From NCBI GenBank assembly GCA_963082975.1, contig OY720344.1, forward strand, positions 29,547,172 to 29,611,171: a DNA stretch of 64,000 nucleotides, given 5' to 3'. The first letter of the stretch is position 1. Each line of letters begins with the position of its first letter. This DNA is from Labia minor. Lineage: Eukaryota > Arthropoda > Insecta > Dermaptera > Spongiphoridae. Positions 1 to 12,424 of this stretch are shown here, piece after piece. Position numbers and translations under genes: made by a program. Below the pieces are notes generated by a model. That model saw nothing but the letters and a program-made list of their open reading frames with translations, was not told the DNA's origin and did not search any database.

Positions 1-146
1 TGCTCACTTATTTATATGTGTGCAGTGTTTTCCAAAATAAAAAAATTTTGTGCGGCAATTTCAAAATGCGTATATAAAAAAAGAGTACAAGAATAGTTAT
101 AAATTTTTGTGCGCGTGTGCGCGCGCACAGCTTAGAGGGAACACTG

Positions 147-332
147 GTTATAATATATGGGAAATTTTCAACTTTGACCGCCGATTTGACCTTTTTCCCA
201 TCCGAATTTTAAAAAACCAAGACTACTTTACTTTACACTTTTTTAAGCTCTACACGAATCAAAAATCAAAATTTAAAAAATCGGAAATTTTTGGCGACAG
301 ACACACAGACATATACATTTTATAAACGAACT
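147..332 (+). repeat. Interspersed repeat family 5, copy 1
   Basis: This block matches, on the opposite strand, the sequence at 20495-20681. Shared landmarks include gttataatatatggg at one end, ttcaactttgaccgcc inside and cagacatata then ataaacgaact at the other end. Both copies can be read in the same relative frame for about 55 codons without a stop (NIWEIFNFDRR at the start, FGDR near the end). No domain is recognisable, so I treat it as a repeat. The sequence left of it (23-146) carries cagtgttttcc and ggaacactg, which resemble hAT ends but have no matching target duplication. Confidence 0.7.
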
Positions 333-937
333 GCATATAAAATAAAAAATTAAATTAAAGTGTCCGTATACAAATTCTAAATTAAAATACAAACAATATT
401 AATTTATAATTCATATATATTTTCAGTGTTTTTATAAATAACATCCAAATTATTATTTTATCATTAACTATATTTCAAATTTGAAGCATTAAAAAGTTAA
501 CATTTCTGGAAAAAAAGTTAAATCATAAAAATTCAGTTTATATTGCATACAAAACTATAAGAATAAATCAATATTCCATTATAAAGGTAGTTTTATAACT
601 ATTGGCGTCAATTTGGATTATTTCAAAAGAGTCTCAATTATTATTTCAACTTTCAAAAAAATTTCAGTTCAATTCAAGTCTAAAAGATGGAGAAAGAATC
701 ACCCAATCGCTCTCTAAAACATAATCGATAAAAGCTGAGAAATAATAAATAAAAAAATAAATAAAATTTACATTTTTATTTCACTAAAATAATATTGTAT
801 ATAACAGTCTATTATTATTCTTTTTAATAACATATTGATTTTTATAATTTTTTCAAATAATATTCATAAATAAGAAAAATTAATAAATTAATACTAATAT
901 TAACAAAAGCAAAATGTGCAGCATCGTACACGTGGCG
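333..937. other. AT-rich stretch, no gene seen
   Basis: Very AT-rich sequence with only short homopolymer and TA-type runs. I see no open frame, splice pattern or repeat copy that I can support. Confidence 0.6.
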
Positions 938-1084
938 GAAGTGAAACTTCTTACAATCTAGAGAATAAGATAAATTTTAGTTGAGAGTGTGAGTGAGAGA
1001 GAAAAATAAAGGGATCATTTCGAAAGACATATAACAGTATAAAATTTTCGTAACAAATATTCGCTTTATTATTATTATTATCTA

Positions 1085-1640
1085 CTCTATCATCATATCT
1101 ACATTGCCTGTACTATTGTCGGTTGGTGCTTCAATTGGTAATACTGATATTAATGGCTTGTGATAACTAAAATAAGATATATATGTTCGTGATTCGATAT
1201 TTTCTATATAACGTGTAAAAACAGCATCTATTGTAGTTCCAGATTTTGTTGTTGATTCCTTGGGATCGTTATTTATAAGCAGACCAAATGTTTCTCGAAG
1301 AAAGTTGATCAACGGCAACGAATCATCAGATCCAAAATTTACATTAAAATCTCCCCCGAGAATTAGAGGGATTTTATCTTCGCCTCGTTCAAGTGCATTA
1401 GCACCTGTGTGGCTATAAACCAGTAGTGAAATAAATAATATCGTCTAAATTTTGGTCGTTATTTTTTTTCGGCATAGTGAAATCTGTGGAGTAGAGAAAA
1501 GCAGTTTTAAATGCAATAATAATTTTAAATTGATTTAGTAGTGTTAAAGTAATGTTGAGATTCGGATAAATAACGTGAATGGTCATCGACGCACATAACT
1601 GTATGTGTTGGCGTGTGAATCGCCGACCATGTTCACACAC
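1085..1640 (-). pseudogene. EEP-type endonuclease fragment, frameshifted
   Basis: On the minus strand a frame ending at a TAG (1082-1084) reads back through SYHKPLIS, GTTIDAVFTRYIE and ILGGDFNVNFGSD (GDFN codons at 1342-1353) to about 1430. The GDFN motif, the Ile-Asp-Ala-Val-Phe motif and the closing Ser-Tyr-His motif occupy the places of the conserved C-terminal half of an endonuclease/exonuclease/phosphatase domain. Upstream the frame stops, and a second frame (1413-1640, NDQNLDDIIYF near its end) appears to continue the domain, so at least one frameshift lies near 1425. The N-terminal catalytic part is missing. It would have been the nicking or repair-type nuclease of a mobile element. 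It cannot make an intact enzyme now. A LINE origin is the main alternative. Confidence 0.55.
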
Positions 1641-1710
1641 ACAATTACATGCGTCGGTATGCGTGCACGCTGTATATTTGACTTGAGAATTTTAATTATT
1701 TCACGATATA

Positions 1711-2250
1711 TATCTTATCTTATTATGCTAGCTAAAATTGTATATATCTATCTATCTATATATATTGGTTCTCAAAAACCGCTCTAACGATTTTTTTCAA
1801 ATTCACACTAGATATAGTATTTATAAAGAAAAATTGAGTTTTATTGATTACATCTCTTGAAACTTACAGCTTCATTATTAATTTCTTAATTGAAAATTAT
1901 ATATGGGTGACGTAAATGGCATCCATTTTGAAATTTTACTCCCGCCTTTTTTTAATTTTGTATTAATATTTTTTTTTATATTTAAAATATTTTAAAATTT
2001 ATAATTTAATTTCGAAAAAAAGCGGGATTAATAAATATATATATATTTTATTAAAAATAAATATTTTTAATTTTATTTCGAAATTAAATAATAAATTTTA
2101 AAATATTTTAAATATAAAATTTCGAAATTAAATAATGAATTTTAAAATATTTTAAATATAAAAAAATGTTAATACAATATCATTTAAAAAAAAGCGGGAT
2201 TAATAAATATGTATATATATTTTATTAAAAATAAATATTTTTAATTTTTT
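1711..2250 (+). repeat. Interspersed repeat family 3, copy 1 (with palindromic tail)
   Basis: The head (cttatcttattatgctagc, then ggttctcaaaaaccgctc) recurs on the opposite strand at 42129-42460. The tail differs: sequence at 1938-2020 is followed by its own imperfect reverse complement at about 2070-2210 (cccgcctttttttaa against ttaaaaaaaagcggg). This copy is therefore partly a large palindrome, and the aaagcgggattaataaat segment occurs twice. There is no coding capacity. The head also resembles the start of family 2 (33731). Confidence 0.7.
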
Positions 2251-2852
2251 TATATATGTTTATTTATTCACAAAAAATTAATTAAATTGTAATTTAAATT
2301 CTTATAGTTTTATTAAATAAATCATTTTTAGTTATAATTTTATATAAGCATTTTTTAATTGAACCTATTCAATCTTGTCATTCCCTAATCAGCATACGCG
2401 GTTTCAATAACCCTTTTAATTATTCTAAATTCAATCTTTAATTAAATCTAATTTAACACACAACAATTCCGTCTCATTATTGTAATACAAAGTTAGAAAT
2501 ATTAAGTTAATATAATTAATATTATTTATTTATTAATACCAATTAATAATATTAATTACTTATAAATAATTCATAATAATAATAAATTGTGATACCAACT
2601 TATAGGAATATTAAAATAATATAATTATTATTTTACATATATATGAATATAATATAAATATTTTTAATTTTATTTTAAGAATAGATATATATCTAAAAGG
2701 CGGTAACTGTGAGGTCACATACTAATTTTTATTCTTTCACCCAGCAGAGGCTAAGAAATATTATTCCGCGTCAACGTACTAGTGCGCATGCGCGCCGTGG
2801 ACTTTCAACCTAGCGACAGGGTATTAGAACGAAAGACAGCATAAAACGAAGA

Positions 2853-2970
2853 CGCAGATAGCCTCTTTCTCAAAGACGAAAGACCGGACAAAAGAAAGAC
2901 CCAGATAGCCTCTCTCTCAAAAACGAAACACCGCACAAAAGAGAGACAGAGATAGAGGCTATCTCATTCT
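2853..2970 (+). repeat. 48-bp tandem repeat, two units plus a fragment
   Basis: Two adjacent units, 2853-2900 and 2901-2947, share cagatagcctct, ctctcaaa, acgaaa and acaaaag in order. A third partial unit (gagatagaggctatctc, an inverted repeat) follows. The block is much GC-richer than its surroundings and lies at the presumed 5' end of the Helitron2-like remnant. Confidence 0.65.
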
Positions 2971-3093
2971 CACTCGTTATATCTATATCTTTTTTCTCTC
3001 TTGCGTTTCGTAACGCGTTACGAAATTTCAATTTTTCAATTCACTCTCCATTCTCAACCAAATGTCAGGACGCCGCTAAAGAAGTTTCACTTC

Positions 3094-6000
3094 AATAATA
3101 TCAATTAATAAAAATATATTTTTTATCTTTTTTTTATTAATATCATTTCCAATTTTAAATGATATCTCAAATAATATTCATTTTATTTTCAAATGAAAAT
3201 TTTCTTTACACTTTTATTATATTTTATAACATTTTTAATGTTACTCATTAAAAACTCAAAACTTTATTAGATGAAAAAAAAAATTAAAAAAGTTAAATGT
3301 TCTTCTTTTTAATATTTTAAAATTTTTTAAATAAAAATAATATAGGTGTCAATAAATATATACTTTTTCATTAAATTATTTTTTATAATAGTATTATGAG
3401 CTATTCTAGCAAAAACTTTAATTAACATTTTTTTAGAATTTGATGTTTTTATAGTAAATAATACAATTTTATAATAAAGGACTTTACACTTTTTTTTTAA
3501 TTTGATTCCTGCCTTGATATTGATCGAATCACAAATTTTAAATAAACACAGAATGATATTAAAAAAAATAAATGTAAATTATATTTTTAATTTTGCAAAC
3601 TATCATTTGAAAAGATCTCATGCACAGATAATTTAGATTGGTTTATATTTATTGGTTGGTTTATAATCGTAAGTGTAGAAATTGTGAAAAAAAGAAATTC
3701 AAATTAAATGATTATTTTGTTTATTAAATAGATATATTTTATTTTTTAAGTTAATATAAAAATTCTAAATTTGATACCGAAAGAAATATTGAGAAAATTT
3801 ATAACCAATACTGTTCCAAATACAATTTCCTTTCACAGGATTGGTAACTTAGAAATTTGGAGAGAGCTAAATTTGTTTACTCATTAAATATTTTGATATT
3901 ATTATGAATTAAAAAAAATATAAAAATAAAAAATTCTTCTAAAAAGGATATTAGCCTGCTAAATAAATTATTTTAACTGTACTTATGCAAAATCCATTTG
4001 ATCTCATATAAATGATTTGAAAAGAATTAATAAGAATTATATCTTGAAATGAAGCTTCATTAAGTATTTTTTTCATTGAATTCCAATTGAAAATTGGCTT
4101 AAATCGTTTAAACTATTCGCCCATTAGAATTACTTGAAACCTTCCTATTCATTTACTTGGCAGGCAATCGTTTTCCTCTTCTCTGCCTTCTGATTTGGAC
4201 CTGAGCTGATTTCAAAAGAAATGGATGAACCTTTATCGACTTTCAATTCACATATTTTACCAGAACTTGGAGAATTGCAAAGGACGGACATTTAATTCTA
4301 CACCTGTGACCAAATTGGTCTACCAACCAATCGACCCTTCAACTTTCACTTGAACAAACCCTATCTCCAATACTTTTCCTAATTCCTATCATCAACATTT
4401 CATTTCACTGATTCTATTCTTCTCATATATTATTTATCTTTTAAATTATTGACCAACATTTGTATCGAGTTTATAATCCTTTTTTGTATTTTTCAATCTC
4501 TATAAAGTTTTTGAGAATTGAATTTATTTAAAAAAAAAACAAACATAAAACCGGTGTTTATAAATTAAAATCTCCCTTTTGTTATACTTATATTAAACAA
4601 AACCGATTGTTGTTTTCCACAAAATAATACTAATCGGTGATTTGAAAATATTTACCTATTCATTGGTTTATTTTAAAGTCATTCTTCCTATTTTTTTTTA
4701 AATTAATTAAAGAATATTGAAATTTTATATATATTGTATATATGTATTCAATTCATTTACCTACTTTTTATTAAATAAAAAGAAAATATTCAAATATTTT
4801 TATAATTTATATTGGTAAATAATGTTTAATGATTTTAAAGTATAATTATTGTATTATTCATATACAACCCCTTAATATCTTATTATAATATAATATAATA
4901 ATATGCAAGTAAAATAAAAATGATAAAATATGAAATCTAATATATGTAAATAAATTAATGATCAATAAATAATCAAATCTCTAAAATCTGAAATCAAAGA
5001 TATAATAAATATTATCATGTTGTTTTGAATTATATGGTTCTATGATGATACAAACCTATTTTGGATGTTTATGGATAATCTAAAATTCAAATGTAGATAA
5101 ATTTCTAAATAAAATAAATAAATAATAAAATTCTAAAAACTTTAAAAATGTATATATTAATAAAAAAATAATTAATATAAATTAAACTAATAATAATAAT
5201 TTATTTAAATTATTTTCTTGCATGAAATTAAAAATATTTTTATCCATAATATAATTTTTAATAAAGGAAAGAAACATCTTTAGTGAATGAAAATCAGCTT
5301 CGTGGCCTTAAAAGTACAAAAGAATCCTTCAAATATTGCAATTAATAAAATATCAATAAATAAAACACAGTATTAAAGGTTAATTATTTATTGGATTTTA
5401 TTAAATATATTTTCATTAAATTTATATTAATTACAGTCAAAATGAAATTAAATAAAATTCAATGAAAATGTAATACAACAAACTATTAAATTTCTACAAT
5501 TGTTAGGAAGGCATTTTCTTATTTTGTTTTTTCTCTGCAACTTCATCAAGTGTGCTAATTTCTTATTATTAATTTTATTTCTTTTTTAATTTTTAATGGA
5601 ACTCATTTCTGAGTATGATCTTCCTGCTTCACAATTAATACTATGGTAAAGAACACTTTTAATAATGTTAATAAATAAATTTGGAAAAATATCTATTTAT
5701 CGCAATCTAAAATGAATACATTCATTTTTCTTAGTGGTTATATATCGTTTACAATATTTTTATAAAAATTGTATACTTTGTAATATTGCGAGCCCTTTTG
5801 TTTTTTCTAGTATCAAATACGCTGTCCTGTAATTCGATTAATCACTGACTGCCACTACTTACTATAAGGAAGACCTTATATCTCTTTCCATAAGGATCGT
5901 TGAGTTTAAATGAATTGATTATGAATTTAGAGTTATTTTAAGCTCACACTTGAATGTAGGAATAAGTAATTATATTTATTTATTCCTATTTTTAATATTA

Positions 6001-6180
6001 TATATAATAGTAAAATCATATTGTAATCTGAAAAATTAATATAAATAAATATTTATTTTATATTTATGTAAATCGGTTATATATGAAAATATAGGTGAGC
6101 GCATCCAACTAGCCAGGAATCCAGTGTTAGTGTTCAATAAGAGCAAAATATTAAATAAAATTAATTTAAAGAAAAATTGT
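3094..6180. other. AT-rich non-coding stretch
   Basis: Mostly featureless AT-rich DNA. The one clearly GC-richer segment is 4150-4400. It has a long pyrimidine tract (ttttcctcttctctgcc) followed by a 24-codon ATG frame starting MDEPLSTFNSH (ATG at about 4220). I do not call a gene there but flag it in the findings. No other feature is supported. Confidence 0.5.
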
Positions 6181-6189
6181 TCCCCAGCT

Positions 6190-6475
6190 CCATGAGTAGC
6201 GGGTGGACACTCACTATGATCCCGATAGAGATACATCCACTTCAGAGAAGCAACCCTGCTCACTCAAGCCAGGTCGTGTCCTAAATCCTAATCAAATCCC
6301 AAATACCATCAATTCAATATTAAAATTCCTCCCATATCCCTCTCCATTCCGGCGTCAAACTTTCGCGACAATTCGGTTCGAGATTTTCTTAGAGTTCTCA
6401 TTCACTGATAGATAGGACAGGAGTTAAAGAAGCAGAACCTATAAGGGACAAATGCAAGAAAGAAGAAGATATATG
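6190..6475 (+). repeat. Interspersed repeat family 7, copy 1
   Basis: Shares gagtagcg, gacactc, ctatgatcccgata, gtcgtgtcc and taatcaaatc in order with 12425-12580, and ttttctt, gagttc, ggacagga and agggacaaatgc with 13170-13340. It therefore represents the uninterrupted version of the second copy. It is moderately GC-rich for this window. I do not recognise the class and there is no conserved frame. Confidence 0.65.
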
Positions 6476-6479
6476 AAAA

Positions 6480-7313
6480 TATAATTAAAAATTAATAGGA
6501 ATTTGAAATAATTAAAAAATAATGAATATATATATTCCAATGTTCAGTAATTACCAAGTCTTAATGTATTAATTTTTTTTATTGATAATGTATCTAAAAT
6601 ATTTAATTTTAATTAAAACACAACATCCAATTGATATTCAATATTTGTTCAAAAAGGTTCAATAAATTATGTAAATTATTTACATAATTGAAATACATTT
6701 ATAAACAACATATTATTATAATATTACAGATTGATAATACAAACAAAAATAATATTTGATTTAGGAAATATTTATAAATTGGAAAATTAAATCAAGTCAA
6801 TTTTGCTCTTTTTTCGGTCTATTTTTATTTGTTTTTTGTATCCTCAGTAGATAATTTATTTTACTTTATTTATTTATTTGTTAGTTTTTTTGTTGTTGAT
6901 GTTTTTATGCAAATAAATCATCTTATTCGTTTCACTTACTTGAAAAACAGTCAGAAACGGAGTTTTATGTTAATTGAATGTAGAAATTGGTGGAAAAAAA
7001 CAAGAAAGTATATCTATGGGTTCTCTTTAAACATCCCTTTTATTTCTAATTGGATGGAAACAAATGACATCTTAAATTAAAGGGAATATTAAATACCCTT
7101 CATCTTGTCTCACAAATATTAATTTTTTTCATTCCTCAATTTGTCATTTTTTTTATTTTATAAAATTGTCAATGTTTTCATTCATTAGAAAAAAATGTGT
7201 TTCTGGTGTTTTTTATACATTTGAAGCTCTAATGACAATGTCTGGGAATATAAACATACACGTTACTGATGGATATAGTTAAAAAAATAAATATAAAATA
7301 ATGATGTTATATA
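6480..7313. other. AT-rich stretch, no supported gene
   Basis: Contains one 83-codon open frame (6829-7080) rich in Phe, Ile and Tyr, as expected by chance at this base composition. It has no splice context or domain, so I do not call it. Confidence 0.5.
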
Positions 7314-7321
7314 GTCTAGAT

Positions 7322-7721
7322 CAGGGGTGGCCAACCCGCGGGCCGCATGCGGCCCGCAGTAAACATATTTGCGGCCCGCGAGATTCATCACACTTTTATA
7401 TTCTGCGCCCTCATGAAACAAATATCGCACTAGTGAAATAAATATGATTTCATTTTTTTTTATTTCGTTGTTTCTTTTTTTATTTTTAGTATTATATATT
7501 TTTTACAATGTGAATTCATTATTATTATTATATTATATATGTTTATATGTAAAAATAATAGTAAACATAATAAAGATTCATTATTTTTCAATTTGTCACA
7601 CCAAACAATATTTATAATGGGTCTAAATCTAATATGGGTATGTATAATTTTATATGCGGCCCGCCAAGTTATGATGCATTTCCAAAGTTGCCCGCAAGAT
7701 CATTTGGGTTGGCCACCTCTG
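7322..7721. mobile_element. hAT-type MITE, 400 bp
   Basis: Terminal inverted repeats read caggggtggccaaccc on the left and, reverse-complemented, cagaggtggccaaccc on the right. The element is flanked by a perfect 8-bp target duplication gtctagat (7314-7321 and 7722-7729). The 8-bp duplication and CAGNGGTG-type ends are hallmarks of hAT elements. GCGGCCCGC motifs recur subterminally on both sides. No transposase is encoded, so it was moved by an enzyme supplied elsewhere. Confidence 0.93.
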
Positions 7722-7729
7722 GTCTAGAT

Positions 7730-8694
7730 TATAGTTAAAATCATATCTCATTATTCTATTCTTATTAAAACAAATATAGATCTAAAAACATTCTCCATAT
7801 TATAATTCTGAAAAGAATTAATTAAAATTTAAAAATAATATCTATAATCGTTCTATTAACCTGATTCTATAAATTAATATGACCATGACGAAAGAATATA
7901 ATAGACTAGTAAAAAAAACTGCTGATATTATATTAAATGCATGCACGTGTCAATGGACATTTTTTATTTTAATTTGTTAATGAAAGTTTTTGTAAAAAAA
8001 GAATATTTTATTTTTTCATGTTTAATTAAATAATTAATTTTAAAGTACATTCAAGAATAAAGAAGATAGTTGTCATTTGTAAATCTATTAATTAAATAAA
8101 TATTCAAAAAACAAAAAAATTATGCAACAAAACTTTTGTAATCAATTAATATGTAGTAAGAAACTCCAAATAAACAAAAACAAAATCTCAAAGTAAATTA
8201 ATTATTTAAATTTTTCATTTTATCAGATAAGAAAAATCTATGTACACTACAAATATTCCTTATAACTAAAATAGCTAGTGGGAATCCGAAAGAAAAATCG
8301 ATATAGCTATGACTTCTATTTTTTGAGTAGTGTGATTTTTAAGAACACTGGTAAGAAGACCCAGCTGATTCAAATTTCGACAGGAGTCAGCTGATAGTTC
8401 CCTACTGACAGGAACAGTGTTGCCATTTCATTTAAGAAATGCGATATTTAAAAAGTCACGGACTCATATACCTGCTCTCGTACTTTTAGTCTATGTCAAT
8501 CCCAATATATCTATATTTAATGACTTTTCCTAACATTTCTATCATTTCTGATTTTCGACCATAAGAAAGAAAAATTTATTAATCTTTTTATAAATAATTA
8601 TTTTAATTTACTTTTTTTAATTTTCTTAAGAATTTTTCAAAGGATAAAAAAATATATTTTATTAGTAAGCATATAAGAAACATATCTTATTTCT
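7730..8694. other. AT-rich stretch with one nested inverted repeat
   Basis: No gene is seen. At 8342-8424 there is a nested inverted pattern: outer aacactg/cagtgtt and inner cagctga/tcagctg, the inner pair forming two E-box-like CAGCTG sites about 25 bp apart. It could be a short hairpin or a regulatory patch; nothing decides between these. Confidence 0.4.
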
Positions 8695-9322
8695 TTTTAC
8701 CGACCGACGATAGTAAGGGAGGTATTGTTTTCACACCAAATTTCACATGTGGAGATTTTTACATATCTCCACGAATCATGCATTTTCTAAACAGAAAAAA
8801 GTATTTTTAGCATGATGTCTGTCCGTCCGTCCGTCCGTATAGATGTGTACAGCCTGAACGGCTCAACCGATTTTGATGAAATTTGGTATATTTACTTAAT
8901 GCATCAGTGGGATGAATTGATCAACTTTTGGTGCAATTCCGGAAACCGGAAGTGGTAGTATTAGCGATCGACGATAGGAAGGGAAGGGTTATTTTCACAC
9001 CAAAGGATATTTTTTTATATATCACCACGAATCATGCACTTTGTATTGGTTTTATCCTCGAGAAAAATCATATTTATTAGTTTTTTCTTGATTTAAAATT
9101 ATATGACGTCATCCAGTCATTCATGACGTCACAGCCTGGTCTTGCATATTTATTATAAATAAAATAAAATTAAAAATGTTTATATTTATTATTTATGTAT
9201 CCATATCTGTTGTTTATTACATTAATAGATATATGAAAATTATTTGAAATTGTTTCTGTAGCTGGAAATTAATTTATTTCAAACCGTCGGTCGGTTCGGA
9301 CCTGGCCACAGGTCAACTTATT
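8695..9322 (+). repeat. (TCCG)n repeat family 1, copy A
   Basis: A ~630-bp repeat found four times here. It begins ttttaccgaccgacgatag and ends accgtcggtcggttcgg, then gacctggccacaggtcaactt. The outer ACCGACCGACG/CGTCGGTCGG form a subterminal inverted repeat, and gacctg-gcca-caggtc makes a small hairpin just inside the end. A (TCCG)n run follows catgatgtctg. The opening unit (gacgatagtaaggga...tcacaccaaatttcac) recurs in diverged form about 260 bp further in, so the element is internally duplicated. There is no coding capacity and no clear target duplication, and its class is unknown. Confidence 0.9.
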
Positions 9323-12300
9323 TCATTTTAGATTAAGAACACAAACTTAACCATTTTCTAATGCTTTTAAATATTTTATTATTTGGCACATATAATAGAT
9401 AATTTCTGACGAGAGAGCAAATAAAATGATTGTAATTTTCTTTAAAAAGTACTTATGGATAAATTTATATATCCTATGATGAAAAATTGACTTTTCTATA
9501 ATAAGAAATTGTATACTAAAAGTTAATACTTAGAGTACTTAAACATTATTTATATTGAATAGAAAAATGGGTTATTGAAAGACAAATTTAAATCATTTAG
9601 ATAATGTTTATTAAAATTTCTTGAAGTTGTTTTCTGTGAAAATTTAAATTAAGTGAACAATCTAAATTAATGCATATAATTTTATTATTATACATAGGAA
9701 ATTTGATAGTAACTATTTATCTATGTTTTTATCTCTGTGACGCTACTGAACTTGATTTTTGTTAGCTGCATCAACCAACTGTCTATTGAGATACCTTCCT
9801 CCAATTTATTTCCACTCCAACCTCTCTCTGCTCATCTTCATTTCCACATTAAAAATTCACAAAAAACATCTAATAGACATTCTCCATCTTTCTTATGTGA
9901 TTTCATCTTTTGATTCATTAATTTTGACAAATATCAATTTAAAAATAAAATTATTCCTTAAATTTTATTATTGATATTTAGTATTATCGTTTATTTCATG
10001 ATCAGATAAATAATCTTCGTTTATCTTTGTTCTTTATTAAATACACAGTTTTTGTTATATAATTTATGTTACCTACCCAGTGAGCGAGCTTTTTTAATTT
10101 ATATAAAATAACAAATTTTTGTTGTTTATTCGGTGTGGATGATTTATGATTCAAGGGAAATAATGTTAAGCCTTTGATCAACAGTTAAAATTTAACCAAT
10201 GAGTTGAATAGGTAATGAATATTCCCTCTGTTGAACTGATTACCATCACCCATAATCAATGAATATCGGAGATTTATAGAAATCCATTAAATGGTTTAAA
10301 ATAAGCAATATTTTTTATTAGAAATATCGATGTTTTATCTTTTTATGTATTCTGGAAATTAAACAAATATAATTATTTTTAATGAATACTGGAATGAAGG
10401 AATATTAATTAAATGAAGAATGGAATAGGAAACAGGCATCAACAGGGATGTGACAAAAATGGAGCGGAAGTAACTAATAATTAATTTATGGGGAATTTAT
10501 CAGGTAGGTCAGGGAATGTTATTTAACCAGCCATAAATAAGATTGAACGCTAATGAAGTACATATGCTACATTGAATAGATACGTTTGTACAAGAATATA
10601 ATAATATCTATAATATATTATATAATTCTACCATTCAGAAATAAATTTTAAAATTTCATAAAATTTTCCACTTCATACAAATTCACATTAATATTAATTT
10701 AGTCTCATTTATAGACATATAGAATAGTAAATATAAACATATATTATATATTTATACACTATTAAACCTTGAAGTATTTGTGTTTCCAAATTTTATTCAT
10801 TTTATTTAATGAATTTTTCTTTAAAATTAAATAATAATATTAATATTTCAATTTAATTGAATCACATCAATTATTAAGAAAAAATTTATAAATTTCATTA
10901 AACTTTTGATAAGAAATATTTAACATTAATTTAGTTTCATATAAGTCATAAATTATAATATTAAAAACTTATAATTTAGAATTTTTTTTTATTTTCATTA
11001 AAAAAAAAATTTAATTATTTAAAACTTTACTATATGGGGTTTTCCACTTTATGTTCAAAGTTGTTAAAATGTCTTTATTTAAATGATAGAAATTCCACAA
11101 AAGAGGAAGTCAGTGTATACTACATGCCAAATTAAAAAGAAGCAAAAACCGCATTATATAACTTCAGATGGTAATGGAGTTATTGTGTTATGCAACTAAT
11201 CTTTCTAGACACTAAAATATTCATTCAGTCTGTGTTTCTTGATTAAATTTTTTCCCCCAGTGGCTAATCACCTTTTTTTTGTCAAAAGTCATAATAAGAT
11301 AAACACCAAAATTGAAATATATTTGTAAATCTAAACGTGCAGAATTTAACTTTTTTACACAAGCAAAACAAAGAGATATTATAAAGTAAAACGTCATAAA
11401 TAATATTAAAAAATAAAATAAAAAAAAAGAATAAAAACAGAAATAATTTTTTAAAAAAATATAAATATAAATTAAATTTTTCTAGTTTAATATGAAATAA
11501 AAATAAACAATTATTGAAATATTTTTCATAATTCTTTTAGCTTTGATTTTATGAATAGATTGAAACTAGATAATATTGGATTATTTACAGACGAATCAAT
11601 CGGTGTCACGAATATTTTGATAAAAATTTTTTTTATTAACATTTACAGAAAACATTAAAAATCTAATAATACATATGAATATTTTAATAAGAGTATTAAA
11701 ACAAAAATGAAATGATCTGATTAAAACAAATTCAAGAGAACATAAAATATTTAATTATAAATCAAAAAGATTGTGAAGAGAATTTTTTTTTTTTACTCGT
11801 AAATTGTTTCAATTTAATTCAAAATAAAAAAAAAAAGCTATGAATATTGAATTTTCCATTCTGATCAGATTGAATCTTTATTAAAATTATTTAATGAATG
11901 TATACGACTGTATGACGTTGTTATACTCTTCGTTTTAAGAAAGTTAATAATATTAGAAAAAAATATAACTTTATTAAATCGAATTCAATTAATTATGCCA
12001 GTGAATTATCCAGGCATCGCATTAATACGAGGTATAAAATACGGAGTAAGGATTAGTAAGGAAAGGAGTATGTAAGGAGATGATGAGGTTATGATGTGAA
12101 AATAACGTGCACACAAGAAAACAGGGAAGATCTTTTTTAAAATAATATCTCTCTAATCGTTACTTGCAATTTAAAGTTAAAAAAAAACATTATTATTATA
12201 ATAACCAATCTAAAGGTTGAACAAATATAACAACTTTTTTTTAATTATTTAAATCTATATTTATTTATAATCTTAAATAATTAAAATTGATTAATGAAAA

Positions 12301-12424
12301 AATACATATTTAAATAAATAAATTTATCTTTTTTAAAAATTTTAGGAACCAATATCAAAATCTAAGTTTCTATTTTAGTTTCACTTAAATAAATCATTTA
12401 AAATGATTGATTTATAATAATGGG
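9323..12424. other. AT-rich stretch, no supported gene
   Basis: About 3 kb with no repeat copy, motif or splice-consistent frame that I can defend. A 71-codon frame at 9759-9974 has no start context or domain. A slightly GC-richer patch at 12000-12130 holds purine-rich direct repeats (gtaaggatt, gtaaggaaa, gtaaggaga). Confidence 0.5.

Larger units (their letters stand above)
938..3093 (-). mobile_element. Helitron2/Helentron-like remnant (tentative)
   Basis: The interval is bounded by an exact 15-bp inverted pair, gaagtgaaacttctt at 938-952 and its reverse complement at 3079-3093. Each is followed inward by purine/pyrimidine-rich sequence (gagagagaaaaa-type on one side, ctctctt-type on the other). 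Inside, on the minus strand, is a broken endonuclease/exonuclease/phosphatase coding remnant (1085-1640). At the opposite end is a GC-richer block with a 48-bp tandem repeat. Fused EEP domains are known from Helitron2 (Helentron) proteins and from non-LTR elements. I prefer Helitron2 because of the paired ends and the absence of reverse transcriptase. A family 3 repeat (1711-2250) is inserted. No helicase or Rep sequence is left, so the class remains an inference. Confidence 0.4.

Noticed and set aside
23..146. cagtgttttcc ... ggaacactg considered as a hAT MITE
   Set aside because: The flanking 8-mers (tatgtgtg and gttataat) do not match and the second family 5 copy has a different left neighbour, so the ends are unproven.
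6829..7080. 83-codon plus frame rich in Phe, Ile and Tyr
   Set aside because: Such frames are expected by chance in T-rich DNA; no domain, splice context or second copy.
8342..8424. Nested inverted repeat considered as a MITE or microRNA precursor
   Set aside because: Only 7-bp pairs with mismatched interior; orientation of cagtgtt is wrong for transposon ends.
8819..8840. (TCCG)n tracts considered as a CRISPR-like or satellite array
   Set aside because: They are short tetranucleotide runs inside an interspersed repeat, without spacers.
9759..9974. 71-codon plus frame
   Set aside because: Non-ATG start, no domain, no splice support.
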